The notes: generated by a model from the letters alone, not told the origin. Counted from the first letter of the stretch, positions 1 through 11,811 are shown. The stretch is 64,000 nt of DNA from Mesostigma viride (GCA_009746045.1 RPFO01000213.1:3032837-3096836); one strand, 5' to 3'. A program made the numbers and translations.

Positions 1-1310
1 CGAAAGAGATCGACGTCGAGGAGATTGAGTGCTTCCAGAAGACCCCCGAGGTGTTCGACCTGTTCCTGCGCCAGTCATCCCGGCGGGTCAACCGTGGCCC
101 CTCGGGCCAGCTCCACCCGGGCAGCCTCGTCGTCCCCACGGGCATGTGCTGCCTCTTCTCCTTCCTATTGGCCGACCTGGTCCCGTACATCACCGGGTTC
201 GACCTCACGTGCGTGCCCACCCCGACCAGCCCCTGCGTATCCGCCGACGGGCGCAGGAACTTTGCGCACGAGGCGGCGGTCATGCAGGAGCTGGTGGACA
301 CGGGCCTGGTACGCCTCCTCCGCAGGGACCTGGAGCAGCCCCTCCCGTCGGGCCACCCAGTCCATCTGGCACAGACCGGGGCAGCCCAAGCCCAGCCCGC
401 CGTCGACCGCAACCGATTCCCCGATAGCCTTGCCGCTATCAGGGCACATGCCACGGCCGCCGGGGTGAGTCCTGGGGGCGCAGCCTCGTCGTCAATGTCC
501 GCCCAGGGTGCAGGATCCTTCCAGTTCCCCGACGCATTGCAAGGGCCGGCACCCGCACCGGCGGACTCTGCACAGGAGGAGGATGTGTCAGGGTCGGCTG
601 GCCCCAATGGCCCGACCACCCAGTGGCCCGACTCACTCTCGGGGGATGCCTCCCCAGGGAACGCCCCCGCCGACACGGACGCGGACGCCACCCCCGCGGT
701 GGATTACGGAGAGGCCGATGACCGGGAGATTGCGCGTGAGAGGGAGGAGAAGGCAAGGAAGGTGGCGGAGGCAGCCGCGGCGGAGGCAGCCGCGGCGGAG
801 GCAGCCGCGGCGGAGGCAGCCGCCGCAGCCTCTGCCGCCGCGGAGTTCCAAAAGCCATCGGGGGGCGATGACCTAGCGGTGGTGGTCCCTGCGGAGGAGC
901 TGGCTCGACGAGCAGTGGAGCAGAAGCGTAAAGAGGAGGAGGACTTGCGTGCGTACGATATGCTCCAGCAAGGTGCCGCCATCCGTAACGACCTGGTGAT
1001 GTCGTTCGACGACAACGCGCCTCCTGTCCGCATGGCCACGCTGCCCGCCACAAGGATTCACCCTGCGGTCACAGATACTGGCCGACGTAACGGTCCCCCC
1101 GGGGCTTACAGCGGTGTCCCACCCGTGCAGGGCGTTACGGGGGCGGCGGCCCCTCCTGCCTCGGTGAGCCACCACAGCAAGCTCTTCATGATCGCGCTGC
1201 AGCTGTTCGTGGTGGACAACATGAGGCAGGTGATCGCGGTGGTGCTTATGGGGACGTCATCGCTCGGCCTGCTGGTGTATTTCACCCGGCAGCACCTGGG
1301 GTTGGATTGA
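1..1310 (+). CDS. GT29 sialyltransferase-like glycosyltransferase, 5' end outside window
   Basis: The reading frame is open from base 3 to the stop at 1308-1310, so the start lies upstream of the window. The first ~95 residues match the second GT29 gene of this window (15236-16711): the KEIDVEEIECF stretch, then a sialylmotif-S-like block (LHPGSLVVPTGMCCLFSFLL) and a VS-like block (RNFAHEAAVM). GT29 enzymes transfer sialic acid or related sugars from CMP-sugars in the Golgi; donor and acceptor in algae are unknown. After the catalytic part comes a ~190-residue Ser/Ala/Pro-rich linker, an acidic Ala/Glu coiled coil, and a C-terminal membrane segment (about the last 40 residues, VIAVVLMGTSSLGLLVYF). 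The canonical VS histidine position holds Arg. An in-frame ATG or intron in the linker cannot be excluded. Confidence 0.72.
   Translation, partial: KEIDVEEIECFQKTPEVFDLFLRQSSRRVNRGPSGQLHPGSLVVPTGMCCLFSFLLADLVPYITGFDLTCVPTPTSPCVSADGRRNFAHEAAVMQELVDTGLVRLLRRDLEQPLPSGHPVHLAQTGAAQAQPAVDRNRFPDSLAAIRAHATAAGVSPGGAASSSMSAQGAGSFQFPDALQGPAPAPADSAQEEDVSGSAGPNGPTTQWPDSLSGDASPGNAPADTDADATPAVDYGEADDREIAREREEKARKVAEAAAAEAAAAEAAAAEAAAAASAAAEFQKPSGGDDLAVVVPAEELARRAVEQKRKEEEDLRAYDMLQQGAAIRNDLVMSFDDNAPPVRMATLPATRIHPAVTDTGRRNGPPGAYSGVPPVQGVTGAAAPPASVSHHSKLFMIALQLFVVDNMRQVIAVVLMGTSSLGLLVYFTRQHLGLD
767..826 (+). repeat. 15-bp tandem repeat inside the GT29 coding region
   Basis: About four copies of a GCGGAGGCAGCCGCG unit keep the frame and encode a repeated Ala-Glu-Ala-Ala-Ala segment of the predicted coiled coil. 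The copy number is likely to vary between alleles. Confidence 0.8.
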
Positions 1311-1732
1311 GGGGTCTTGTTGGATTGATGAGGTGGCTGGATTGCAGAAGCTGGATTGCAGAATCCAAGGGAGTTGGATATAGTTTGGAGCAAGGTGGGA
1401 TAGGAGGAAAAATGTTGCCAGAGTTGTGAGTGATTAGGAGTGCCATTTGGCATACGCTGTACTTGATGAAAAGCTGCAGACGGAGATGGGTTTTACGTGA
1501 GGGTGGCTTTTTAGGATGTTAAATGCCTCGTGATATTTGACATGGCACAGAGTGTGCCTGCTGGATGTCATTCATGCTTGTGACATCGCAGGGCATGTTA
1601 TTATGAGTCTGTGGCGATGACGTTTATGTTTGTGGTTAGTGTTGTAACAAGGAAGAGGAACGTGGATGATGGTTGATGATCCTGTCTAGAGACTAGAAGT
1701 CAGCGTTCCATACGAAAGTAAGAAGATCTTGC
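1311..1732 (+). other. 3' UTR and intergenic sequence of the first GT29 gene
   Basis: No ORF of note. The first part is rich in TTGGATTG-like short repeats just after the stop codon. A TGTAA motif at 1643-1647 probably marks the 3' end of the transcript. Confidence 0.5.
1643..1647 (+). promoter_or_regulatory. TGTAA poly(A) signal candidate
   Basis: TGTAA is the usual polyadenylation signal of chlorophyte algae. It lies about 333 nt after the GT29 stop codon. The motif is short, so the call rests on the similar placement behind the other two host genes. Confidence 0.35.
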
Positions 1733-1870
1733 GTGCCATGCGCAGATTTATGCCACAAAATACTGTGCTATTCTCATTATATAGTAACACAAAAGCTAAA
1801 AAACTAACGTCGTGTGCATCCTGCCCCAACCCTAGCTGCGCTAGTTGGGGAGATAGTCCTCATTCTAGAC
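1733..1870 (-). mobile_element. Diverged LINE 3' UTR fragment
   Basis: The segment with GTGCATCCTGCCCCAACC and GATAGTCCTCAT resembles 36300-36420 and, inverted, 40000-40140, which are the 3' UTRs of LINE copies elsewhere in the window. It is too diverged to give exact ends. Confidence 0.4.
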
Positions 1871-1877
1871 GTAAAGC

Positions 1878-1936
1878 ATTAATTAATTAATTAATTAATT
1901 AATTAATTAATTAATTAATTAATTAATTAATTAATT
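1878..1936. repeat. (AATT)n microsatellite
   Basis: About fifteen copies of AATT without interruption. The same repeat ends several LINE copies in the window, so it may be the tail of the LINE fragment to its left. Confidence 0.9.
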
Positions 1937-1942
1937 ACTTAA

Positions 1943-4207
1943 GGGGACGTGGCGCGCCGAATATTTTCCGCGCGAAAAAATTCGCGGTACCAGCCGTACC
2001 GTGAAAAGTGGGTGCACCGTGCGCGCACCCCTTGCGGAAGTGGTCATGGCGACTGCGTTTAGGTGAAACTAGCAATGTAGGGCTAGAGAAATGCAAAAAA
2101 AATGAGCACTCGAATGTTGAAGAAGATGATTTCATGATGTTGGGTTGTGGCGGCAAGTAGCTGGTTTACAATATCGCTGCTTTCTTTTACTGCCATCGGC
2201 ATGGGGGTTAAACTGCATTTTTTGGTCGCGCGGAATAAAATAGAGTTCGTGATAGCGGCAGTAAATTCGCAGTTTTGGGGGCCTTTTTGACCGTCAAGGA
2301 TGCATTAATATCGGTAGCATTGAATTCCAAACCGAACTGGTGCTTTTTGCTACATTTTCGGCCATTGTCGGTAAGTAATTCTTCAGGCCTGCGCAGTGCA
2401 TGTCGGAACCTTCCAAGTAAGAACGGCCGTTGTTGCGCGCCTGAGCGAGGGATCTGCGAGGGCAAGGTATAGATTTGTCGCGAATGTTATGTGCTATCAG
2501 TTCTTTCTTCTATGAGCTCATCGTTCGAAGGTTTTTGCGTTCTGTTTGGGCCGTTTCCGCCAGCTAGCTCGCCGTTGCTTGCCGAATACCTGGCAGCTTT
2601 AGATTGTTTTCGTTGATGTCGTGGTTAGGGCCGCTTCAGTCGAAGCCTATAGCTTCTCGGGAAGGTTTAAGGCATTGCATAAAACGTGTTCTGGCAAGGA
2701 TGGTGTGCGTATGGACGCTTCTTGTTGTGTTAGAGTGACGCACCCTCTCTTCGCAGCGGCATCACAGCGCTCATGCGCTGGAGGGCCGCCAATGGTTTCT
2801 TTCCATTTTATCGTGCAGGGGAGGAAGTGTTTTATTGACGATCATGTTGGAGATATTGCATTTGTGTGACTGCATGTAGATAGCTGCCACCATTGGTTTA
2901 TTTGATCCCTTGATATGATGATGTGAAAAGACTGCAATTTGTGCTGAGCCAACCATGGTTGACATGGTTGACTGCATGCCATCGTTGTATGCCATGATCT
3001 CCTTGGTTCCTTGCCCTCCATAGTTCCAGTTTGTTGCCCATCTCAGGTAGGGCAGTGAAGGAGTTGTTGCTGTGTTGATTAGCTCAATTGGCATAAACCT
3101 TACACTCTAACCTGGGAGAAACATAGAAAATGCTGGTTAGGCATTTTAGTGCCATCATCATTATTGCTATTCACATGCTTATATGCCTGGCCATGCTCGA
3201 GGGACGGTGAAGGTGTATGAGGTGTGTGGCCACCCCTTTGTACTTCATAACATATTCAGCATGTATTTGATGCATGTTGGATGGCATGTAAAGTGTGATT
3301 GTGTTAACTTGGTTACTGAGTGGTCCTTAGCGCCTGTCAGGTGGTCGTCTAGGAAACCCATCTGTGCGTGTCACAGTGACCCCAAACCTTGAGCATGTGT
3401 CGTCATCAGTGTGCAAGAGTTATTTATATGTGCTCTTGGTCATAGATTTGCTGAGTTCTAATCATGAAGTTTACAAGGTAACCTTGGGTTGACTAATGTG
3501 TATGCTCTCTTGGCATGTATGCCTAACGATCGTGTTGCTATGCTTAGGCTGGCAAGGTTGGCCATGCTGAGGGCAGGTGAGGGCAGATGAGGTGCCTAGC
3601 TGTTTGCTTATGTATTGTGATCGAGTAGGGCATGCTTTCAGGCTTTTTGGATGGAAAACATCATGCCTAACTGGCCTTGTACAAAGAAAAACCTCCTTTA
3701 GCTTATGTTCAGGTTTTAGCACGTTTAACTTTATAACTTGAGCTAGACTTGTCGGAATGACCTGGGACTTGGAAGACAGTTGTCCCCCTGTTAGACAAAT
3801 TTTCGCTGCAGAAAAAAGTATTTTTTTGACGTGTTTATAAAAAGTTATTCCCAATGTCCGGTAAAAAAAGGGTCGTTTTGCGGGGAAATTAATAACTGTT
3901 CGAGGTTTTGCCCTTTCCATGATGTAAATAGCTCAGCAAGCTACAAACTCAGGGAACTAAAAACGCTGCAGGCAGTTTTGCAAATAAATGTGTGCATTGG
4001 CTGCATGGGGCATACCCAGCCCTAATTAGCGTCTTTTGCTATTTATAGCGCATTATTGGTGTATATTTGGGGGTAGTACCCCCAACAAGTGCATGGACAA
4101 CTCACTAGAGATGTTATTTAGTGCCCCCAATCATAACTTAGCGTTGTGCAAATGAATTTCAAGTGATATTAGCATAGGTCAATTTTTAAGGGTTTTGGGG
4201 TGCCACC
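1943..4207. mobile_element. Possible TTAA-flanked DNA element without a visible transposase
   Basis: TTAA at 1939-1942 is followed by GGGGAC, the same first bases as the fold-back element at 48039. TTAA at 4208-4211 follows a right end ending GGGGTGCCACC. The last ~400 bp (3780-4207) share the order of motifs with the fold-back element: GGGAAATTAATAACT, GCGTCTTTT, a GGGGGTAGTACCCCC palindrome, then AGCATAGGT near the end. The outermost bases of the two ends match only partly, and the middle (about 1990-3780) holds no ORF I trust. It could be two elements or a decayed one; the right end is better supported than the left. Confidence 0.4.
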
Positions 4208-4211
4208 TTAA

Positions 4212-6115
4212 TTAGGAACATAATTCCTCCCAGTCCCGGCTGCTCGGCGCCCCCCCGCCGCCTCCGCCGCTTGGCCCTCTGGCGGCCGCACGCCTGGCAG
4301 TAGCACCGGCGGACGTCCCTGCGCCGCCCACGCCGCCCGCCGCTGAGCAGGACTACACGTACCCAGCCCTGACGGAACCCCTGGCCCACCCCAACGAGCT
4401 CCCGCCGTTCACCGAGCTCGAGCTGAGCACCGCCGCCAAGCAACTCCGCTTCTATGCTGCCGTTGGACCTGAGCAGCTCCCAGCCCCGGTGATTAAGCTG
4501 ACGGCGCTCACGGGGTTCCTGCTTGACGTCTGCAACCGGATCCTGCTTGCCGACGCGCCGCCGATTCCTGAGTGGCAGCACAGCTACCGTATTATGCTGT
4601 ACAAAAACAAAGGTTCCCCTGACGACCCCGCCAACTACAGAGGAGTCTGCATCCAGAGCGCCGCACTTAAGTTGTTCATGCGCATGATCCTCAACCGCCT
4701 TCGTTCTGCCCTCGACTGTCACCTTGGGGAAAGTCAAATGGGCTTCCGTCCTGGGCGCAACACCGTCATGGCCATCTTCGTCGCGCGTCGCCTCTTCGAG
4801 GAAATCGCTCTCCTGCAACCTGGTGAGTTTCCCGCCATCCTGATCTTCGTCGACTTCATCAAGGCTTTTGATTCTGTCCTCTGGGACGCTCTATGGGCTG
4901 TACTTGCTCGCGCTCGCGTCCCCACTCCCCTGATTACCGTCATCCGCACGCTGTATGAGGGGTCGACCACTTCGGTGCGCACTCAACACGGCATTACCCC
5001 GCCCTGCCCACTGCAGACCGGCGTCTGGCAGGGTTGCGTCCTGTCGCCGTACCTGTTTATTATTGTAGTGGATTATGTTATGCGCCAGGCACGTGCTCGC
5101 TTTGCTAGCATTGCAGGCCGTGCCCCTGGCCTAGCGATCACGAACGAGCTTGGGGAAGGGGGGCCGACTAACAAGCAGAATTTACTAGCTGACCTCATTT
5201 ATGCCGACGACATCACGCTCATCGAGAAGCCGGAGTCTGCCCAACTTTGGCTGGACTGCCTGGCGCTCGAGGCTCGGGCGGTTGGTCTAGAAATCAGCCC
5301 CAAAACGGAGGCCCTGGCCCTCGGCATGGCAGGGCCCCCACCCACACTCCGCCTCTTAGACGATGCCGAGGTCAACTACCCTCCTTCAGGCCGCTTCAAG
5401 CTGCTCGGCAGTTGGCTTCCCGACTGCGAGGACGACATGACGACACGGATCGGCATGGCGTGGGCGCACCTCCATGACCACCGCCGCTGGTGGAGCAACC
5501 CCGCCCTACCCCGGATCGTCAAGCGTGACCTCTTCAAGGTCGTCATTCTGACGATCCTGACCTACGGCGCCGAGACGTGGACACTGATGCAGGAGCTGGA
5601 GCAACGACTCGACGGCGCCGTCACCAAGATGCTGCGCAAGGCCCTTAACATCCCCTTTGGTTTGCACATTAGTAATGAGGATTTGTACGCTGATTTGCCC
5701 TATGTTTCCCACATTATTAGGCACAGGCGCCTGGGCCTAGCCGGGCACCTGGCCCGCACAGATCAGGTAGATACATCAGATAGACTAGCTGGCACCAAGC
5801 CCGCCCAGCCTGGGCGATATGTCCTCACCTGGCGTGCCCCCGGCCGCGCGCGGCAGGGCCGCCACCCGTGGACTTTTCGTGATAGACTCGGCATGGACAT
5901 GTGCTACACTAGACGTGACGGGCTCACCCCCGGGCACCCTTGACCCTCCTGGTTTGTCTGTAATATGGAGGCAGATGGTGCGCAAGGATAGATGGCAAGT
6001 AGTGATGAAGGAGACCACCCCCAAGCCTGTGGGGGCTCCGCGTGTGACCAAGTATGGCATTCATAGCGATTCGGGCCGCGGTGCCCACACCCCTGTAACT
6101 AGGACCTAGATAGCT
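4212..6115 (+). mobile_element. RTE-like LINE, RT-bearing copy A
   Basis: A long frame (about 4232-5943) encodes a non-LTR reverse transcriptase with the linker FTELELSTAAKQL, the fingers motif GFRPGRNT, the palm motif FVDFIKAFDSV, QGCVLSPYLF and the catalytic YADD box. The thumb and C-terminal region contain YGAETW and RRLGLAGHLAR, typical of the RTE group. The frame is lost near 5850: the C-terminal part continues in the +2 frame to 6109 (LSVIWRQMVRKDRWQ). No apurinic endonuclease is visible upstream, so the copy is 5'-truncated as well as frameshifted. It is the best preserved RT of this family in the window. Confidence 0.85.
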
Positions 6116-6189
6116 TATACCATCCATTCCATCCCATGTTCCGCTCCCACTGAGGGCTTATGCTCACGTGACGCAGTCACGTGTCTATT

Positions 6190-8034
6190 AATTAATTAAT
6201 TAATAACTCCGTTGGGAGTAAATGTAGCACATATCCCAGAGAGGGGCATATGGCTGTTAATACATTCTAAGCTACTTCCTGCAAGGGTGGGAATGTAAAC
6301 GACACTTGCTCGAGGTGCACCAGGGCACCTGCACCCCCATGATCTATCAAGCTATACCCAGCGAAGGGGGAGCCTGTCATGGTGGGGGAAGATCAACGTA
6401 CACAAGCTAGGCATGGCTTCTCATCAGAGAGTGGCTCTCTGTATAGGCAGGGCTGAGCTAATTCTTAATGCAGCATCCATGGGGGGTCCAATATAGGCAG
6501 GGCGTGGCGAAATGTTTAAATGCATCATCCATGGCCATTATTATGGGCGCACATGCGCTGGGGCCGCGTGGTAGGCTAAGCCTAAGTACTAATCTACACT
6601 ACTGCTGTATTCCCTAGACTGGGGGTGCCTGCCAAAGCTTGTGGTCGACGTGGATGACGTCCCCCCTCCAGTATACCGGTTTCCCCCCTGCGCTTTGCCG
6701 TATCTGGAGGTAGGTCGGCCATAGCTCGCGTCTCCGTTGTTGCTGGGCCAGGGTCAGGTCGTCGTCCAGCGTGAAGTGAGTCCTCGAGAGCTTTTTGCGG
6801 TTTTTAAGAAACAACACCTTGTCCGCCATACATACTTAAAGGTGAGGAGCACGGGTGCCGGGCCAGCCTTACCCCGCGCGCGGGGGAGGCGAACAGCCGA
6901 CATGCGCAGCTCACCAGTAATGTGCATGGCCGGGGGCCGCAAGAATGTCGCGCTGAAATGCCATAAGAAGAGTCGTCGAGTCCTCACCTGCCGGCTGGTC
7001 GAAGTTCTTGACTATGACGTTGTGGCTGCGCTGGGTGCGGTCGGCCTCCTCGCGGAGGTCGAGGGCTTGCTGTTTAGGCTGTGCCGCGATGGTGGAGGTG
7101 GTCGGAGGTGGCGTGGTGCTTGAGCAGGTCCGCCCAGGTCTGGGGGGGAGGGGCGTCGCCGCTTGGGCCATGCAGCAGAGGCCGGCTGGGCAGCGATATC
7201 CTTCACCGACTGGGCGGTGATGCCGGCGGTGTTCATGCAGGCATTCGATTGCGATGGCGGTGTCCTGGAGACGCTGGTCGATGTCGAGGAGCTGGGCTTT
7301 GATGTCGGCGGTGGAGGTGGAGGTACGTGGCAGTGGAGGTGGAGGCGAGGAGGGTGGAGGTGGAGGTGACGGTGGTGGAAATGTGAGGGAGCTCAGCAGC
7401 CAGCGTGCCCGCGCCCATTGCCGCCACATCTGCGGCAAGGGGTGTCACGTGCTGCTGGAAGGCTTCCGTGAGGATGGAGCGGTATGTGGCTGCGAAGATG
7501 GTGGGGGCCCAGATCTCGCCGTCGGACTTCGTCAGCAGGGAGCAGAGTATAGCATGTGCTGAAGCTCGGGTCGGGGGTAGAGGCCCGTCAGCAGCAGGTC
7601 GCGGCTCTGTTTAAAATCAGTGCCGTCATATTCCAGGAGGCGGCGGATGCTGTGAAGGTGGAGGCACAGCTCAAGAAGCGAGGCGTATAGTCCCCGAAGA
7701 AAATGCAATGCAGAGCAGTTTCCGGGGAAATGTTGTACCAGTCGTGATTGTCGGCATGGAAGGAGTGGAGCTTGAAATGCGGTTCGCGCGGAAAGGATGA
7801 GCGGCTGCGTTTAGGGTCTGGCGATGCCGATGGCGAGGCCGTGGAGGAGTGAACCACTAACGCTTGGCGCTAGGGTCACCGTTGCCTGCGAGGCCGGGAG
7901 GCGAAGCTGCAGCCGGAGCTGCAGGCGTATTTGCTTGGCTCATCGCAGCTTCCAAACTGGGATTTGTCGAGTTGTGTTCGCTCGACATAGCTGCTTGTCA
8001 CGTGAGTACAACGAGTCACGTGTAACTTGGCAAT
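6190..8034 (-). mobile_element. ORF1-bearing LINE, copy B (no RT)
   Basis: Read on the minus strand it starts near 7941 with an Ala/Pro-rich ORF1 N-terminus, continues with a segment ending DWYNISPETALHCIFFGDY, a Ser/Thr-rich coiled-coil region, and an ORF1p-type C-terminal domain (FTLDDDLTLAQQQRR, then VYWRGDVIHVDH) ending at 6614. Several stops and frameshifts break it. About 400 bp of 3' UTR follow, then the terminal stem-loop (6203-6240) and an AATT tail (6189-6206). In related LINEs ORF1p is the RNA-binding chaperone of the retrotransposition complex. No RT is present between ORF1 and the 3' end. Confidence 0.75.
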
Positions 8035-8950
8035 TAGTCCGCGAGGATGCCGACATCGCCATGCAAGCGCAGCCATAACGTCATCGTCAAGCACTTCGAC
8101 CATGCAGCCGGTAGGTGAGGACTCCGAGTCTCTTGCCCTACATAGCATTTAAGCGCGCGCGACATTCTTACCCCCATGCATGGCACTCACTGGTGAGCTC
8201 AGTGCGGATGTTGGCTGTCCGCCTTCCCCGCGCGCGGGGCAAGGCTGGCCCGGCTCCCGTGCTCCTCACCTTTGATTACATGGCGGATAAGCTGTTGTTT
8301 CTTAAACGCCGCAAGCAGTTCAGTCGAGGACTTCCTACACGCTGCAGATGATGACTTGACCCTGCCGCGTAACAACAACGCCGATGGGAGCTATGGCCTA
8401 CCTACCTCCAGCTCCGGCAGATCGACCGCAGCAGGGGGGAAGGGCCGGGTGTACTCAGTGGAGGGGGACGGTCATCCACGTTGACCACAAGCCCTGGCAG
8501 GCGCCCCCTGCCACCCCAGCAACACCTAGGGAATACTAGCAGTAGCGTAGTTTAGTCAGGCTCAGCTTATAGCACGTGGCCCACGCGCCTATGAGCATGT
8601 GCGCCTATATGATGGGACTCCCCATGGACGATGCATTAAGAATTTAGCCGAGCTTTGTCTACGCAGATCGAGAGCTACTCTCTGCTGATCGATCGAGATG
8701 CCATGCCCTAGCAATTGTTTAGCCATGATGATCTTCCACCCTACGTCCGCACACTAGATGCGGGAATAGATAGTGGTGCAGGTGCACCTTGTGCACCCAG
8801 AGCACGTGTAGTTTACACCCTTGCAGGAACCGGCCAGGATTGAAGTAGCCCAGAATATGCAAGCCATATGCCCCTTCCGTCAGGGATATCACATGGCCAG
8901 TGTGCTACATGTACTGGCCCAATGGAGATATGTTCCAATTTAATTTAATT
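8035..8950 (+). mobile_element. ORF1-bearing LINE, copy C
   Basis: It lies head to head with copy B. The segment from 8035 carries the end of the ORF1 middle region; 8190-8515 encodes a degraded ORF1p C-terminal domain (frameshift near 8330). Its 3' UTR (8516-8900) contains the blocks seen in copies B and F and ends in a diverged stem-loop followed by AATTTAATTTAATTT (8937-8951). Confidence 0.7.
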
Positions 8951-9185
8951 TATAATAAGCGGCTGTTCCTCTCGTGCCGCAAGAAGCTGCACGAACTCTC
9001 CTGGACGTACGCTTCGACGACGACCTGACCCCCGCTCAGCAGCAGCAGCGACGCGACCAGTGGCCGGAGTACCTCCGCCACAAGCAAGACCCCGAAGAAG
9101 CCCAATTAACGTGTTCTGGCAGGGCGGGGACCTGATCGTCAACAACCAGCTGTGGAAGCCCCCTATACGGGCTAGATTAGCCATT
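8951..9185 (+). pseudogene. Degraded LINE ORF1 C-terminal fragment, copy D
   Basis: Translated in pieces it gives KRLFLSCRKKLHE, DDDLTPAQQQQRRDQWPEYL and WQGGDLIVNNQLWKPP, a diverged version of the ORF1p C-terminal domain. Frameshifts interrupt it. It may be a different subfamily. Confidence 0.6.
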
Positions 9186-9690
9186 TAGTCTCACCAATGC
9201 TCGAGTGATGCAACCTTGACATCGCCATCCCATAAAGCGCAATGCCAATGCAGGGTATATAACGTAGCCATGCATAGCCTTACCAGCCGTGGCCAACAGA
9301 CATCAGCCAGCCTAGTAGAGCTCTATGCGCTTCGCCTAGCACTGCATGCTTGTTTGCTCACGTCTCGATAGCAATGCAATGCTCACACGGGACATATTGC
9401 ACCCACAGGGGATGCCCCGGATCGTTTAGTTAGACGGGTCCCATTGAGCACCCTGTGGCATGCCTGTGGCGTGCATGAGGGAAGGGGGGGGTCTCCAGAT
9501 GCCCCCCCGGCTACCCGTTGTGCACACTAAGGGATTAAAAGCACTTAGGTGCTTCGTGAGTCCACAACGGGAGCACGTGTTTAATTCATAAGTTAAGAAA
9601 CACACGCTAAAGTCGTATAAATACGACCCCTTGCACAAGCGCATTCAACTGGCACTGCTTACGCCCATATTTATCCCCGCGACACGCATC
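9186..9690. other. Intergenic, no gene seen
   Basis: Mixed-composition sequence with a G-rich stretch near 9485 and no coding ORF or repeat that I can assign. Confidence 0.4.
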
Positions 9691-10190
9691 TGCTCGATTT
9701 TGGCGGACCAATGTCCGGCAGATAGCGCACCCCCCGGCCGAAAGAGCATGGGACTTGAAGACCCGATTTTCACAAGTCTCGCTGGCGCCGGCCGGGAAAC
9801 CGGGTCACTTTCGCGGAGCGTAGTGGTGGCGTCGGTGGACCTGTACCAAGTGCTCACCAAGGTGGTGGATCCTTCATACAGTAATTGCGTATGACCGCAA
9901 TATGAGGGGCGCGGGAATCCGGAACAGAGCCAGAATGTGCCACAACGCACACCAGAAAACAGAGTCGAAGGCCTTGATAAAGTCCACCAGCACCAGCACA
10001 AGGTGCAAACTGTATGCAAGATGATGCAGAGAGCTGTCCTCGATCAATCGATCTGTGGCCAGCCGGCCTGCCCACTTGAGACAGTACTTGAGCGAAGCTA
10101 GGGCGCCCCCCTCGTTGTGTAAAGGGGTTGAACGAGCCACGAGCCACGAGGTAGCCATGGCTGACGGCGGAGCTCATAACTTTCACGTTT
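9691..10190 (-). pseudogene. LINE RT fragment, copy E
   Basis: Minus-strand pieces in different frames carry VDFIKAFDSVFWCALWHIL, the RT palm motif with its catalytic Asp, and LYEGSTTLVST, the segment that follows it in copies A, G and I. Fingers, YADD box and thumb are missing. Confidence 0.65.
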
Positions 10191-10334
10191 GAGCACCGAA
10201 TTCGGCTGTGCATAGCACAATCGCTTCGTCTTTCTAAGAGGCACATGCTGATATAAATTTCCGAAGCTATTACGCACTATATGACGAGCAAACGCTCCTC
10301 GACGCAACGCAGCCTGGCGGCTGCGCTATAGGCC

Positions 10335-11650
10335 ATGAAAATACGTCCAGATGCAGCTCCGGCTGCAGCTTCGCCCTCAGGTCCGGCAGGCAGCGGTGAC
10401 ACTACTAGTCAAGCACTGGTGGTCGCCCCGAACCTTCCCGGGCTTAATGCCTCGCCATCGGCATCGCCTGACCCTAAACGCAGCCGCCCAGCCGACAAAA
10501 CAGGAGGGTTTTCACACCCCACAGAATCGCGCTTTCGGTCCCAACCTTTCAAGGTCGATGATCACGACTGGACCAACATGTCCCCGGCAACTGCCCTGCA
10601 TTGCATCTTCTACGGGGACTATACGCCTCGCTTTACGACCTGTGCCTCCATCTCCACAACATCAATCGCCTCATCACCTCGGACGGCAGCTGGTGGCATA
10701 ACATCAGCGTTCTGTTCGGGTGCACCCGCCCCCAACTCCAGCAGACCATCCTCAACTCCCTTCTCATGCGCTCTGATGGCGAGATCTGGGCTCCATCCAT
10801 CTCCGCCCCCACACTCCGTTCCATCCTTACGGAAGCCTTTCAGCAGCACGTGACCCCCCTTGCCGCCGATGTGGCAGCAATGGGCGGCACGCTGGCTACT
10901 GAGCTTCCTCACCTTTCCACCACCGTCGCCTCCACCTCCACTGCCATTTCCGCCTCCACTGCCGACATCAAGGCCCAGCTCCTCGACCTCGACGAGCGCC
11001 TCCAAGCCACCGCCACCGCTCTTGAGTGCTTGCATGACACCGCCGGCCTCACCGCCCAGGCGGTGAAGGACATCGCTGCCCAGCCGGCACCTGCTGGCCC
11101 GGCGCCAGCGATGCCCCCTCCACCTGGGCGGACTCAGCCTCCAGAGCATCATACCACCTCCACCACCTCCACCATCGCCCGCTCAACTGTCAAGCCCTCG
11201 ACCTTCGCGAGGAGGCCGACATCACCCAGCGCAGCCACAATGTCATCGTCAAGCACTTCGACCAGCCGTTAGGTGAGACCTCGACGCCTCTTCTCACGGC
11301 ATTTAAGCTAGCGCGACATTCTTGCCCCCATGCAACTCACTGGTGAGCTGCGGATGTCGGCTGTCTGCCTCCCCCGCGCGCGGGGTAAGGCTGGCCCGGC
11401 ACCCGTGCTGCTCACCTTTAAGTACATGGCGGACAAGCTGGCGTTCCTTAAAGGCCGCAAGAAGCTCTCGGGGACTCGCTTCACGCTGGACGACGACTTG
11501 ACCCTGGCCCAGCAACAGCGGCGACACGAGCTATGGCCGGCCTACCTTCAGCTCCGGCAGAGTGCAGGGGGGAAGCCGGTATACTGGAGGGGGGCGGTCA
11601 TCCACGTTGACCACAAGCCCTGGCAGGCACCTCCTGCCACCTCAGACTAG
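10335..11650 (+). mobile_element. ORF1-bearing LINE, copy F (ORF1 part)
   Basis: This is the best preserved ORF1. It starts at ATG 10335 with a Pro/Ala/Ser-rich segment and DPKRSR, then HDWTNMSPATALHCIFYGDY. A frameshift near 10625 moves the frame; the Ser/Thr-rich helical region follows (ADIKAQLLDLDERLQATA, likely a trimerising coiled coil), with a stop at 11270. The C-terminal domain is a separate frame at 11330-11650: LPRARGKAGPAPVLLTFKY and FTLDDDLTLAQQQRRHELWP. The 3' UTR continues to about 13460 but is split by two later LINE insertions. In other LINEs such a protein coats the RNA; the function here is inferred from that. Confidence 0.75.
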
Positions 11651-11740
11651 GGAATGTATACCAAGTAGTGTAGCTTAGTCAGGCTTAGCCTTGCATGTGG
11701 CCCACGCGCATGTGCGCCCATAATGGCCCCCATGGATGAT

Positions 11741-11811
11741 TAATTAATTAATTAGGAACATCACTCCGTTGGGAGTCAATGTAGCACATATCCCTGAGAA
11801 GGGGCATATGG
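11741..11811 (-). mobile_element. 71-bp tail-only LINE insertion
   Basis: It holds only the 3' end of the ORF1-type element (stem-loop and AATT tail), reversed, and lies in the 3' UTR of copy F. It is flanked by the 10-bp duplication CATGGATGAT (11731-11740 and 11812-11821), which proves a separate, extremely 5'-truncated insertion. Confidence 0.85.

Noticed and set aside
2208-3920. Several ORFs of 60-149 codons
   Set aside because: No domain, no mutual order and codon use unlike the host exons; they lie in probable transposon filler.
4186-4818. Minus-strand ORF of 210 codons
   Set aside because: Antisense shadow of the LINE RT; the plus strand carries the RT motifs.
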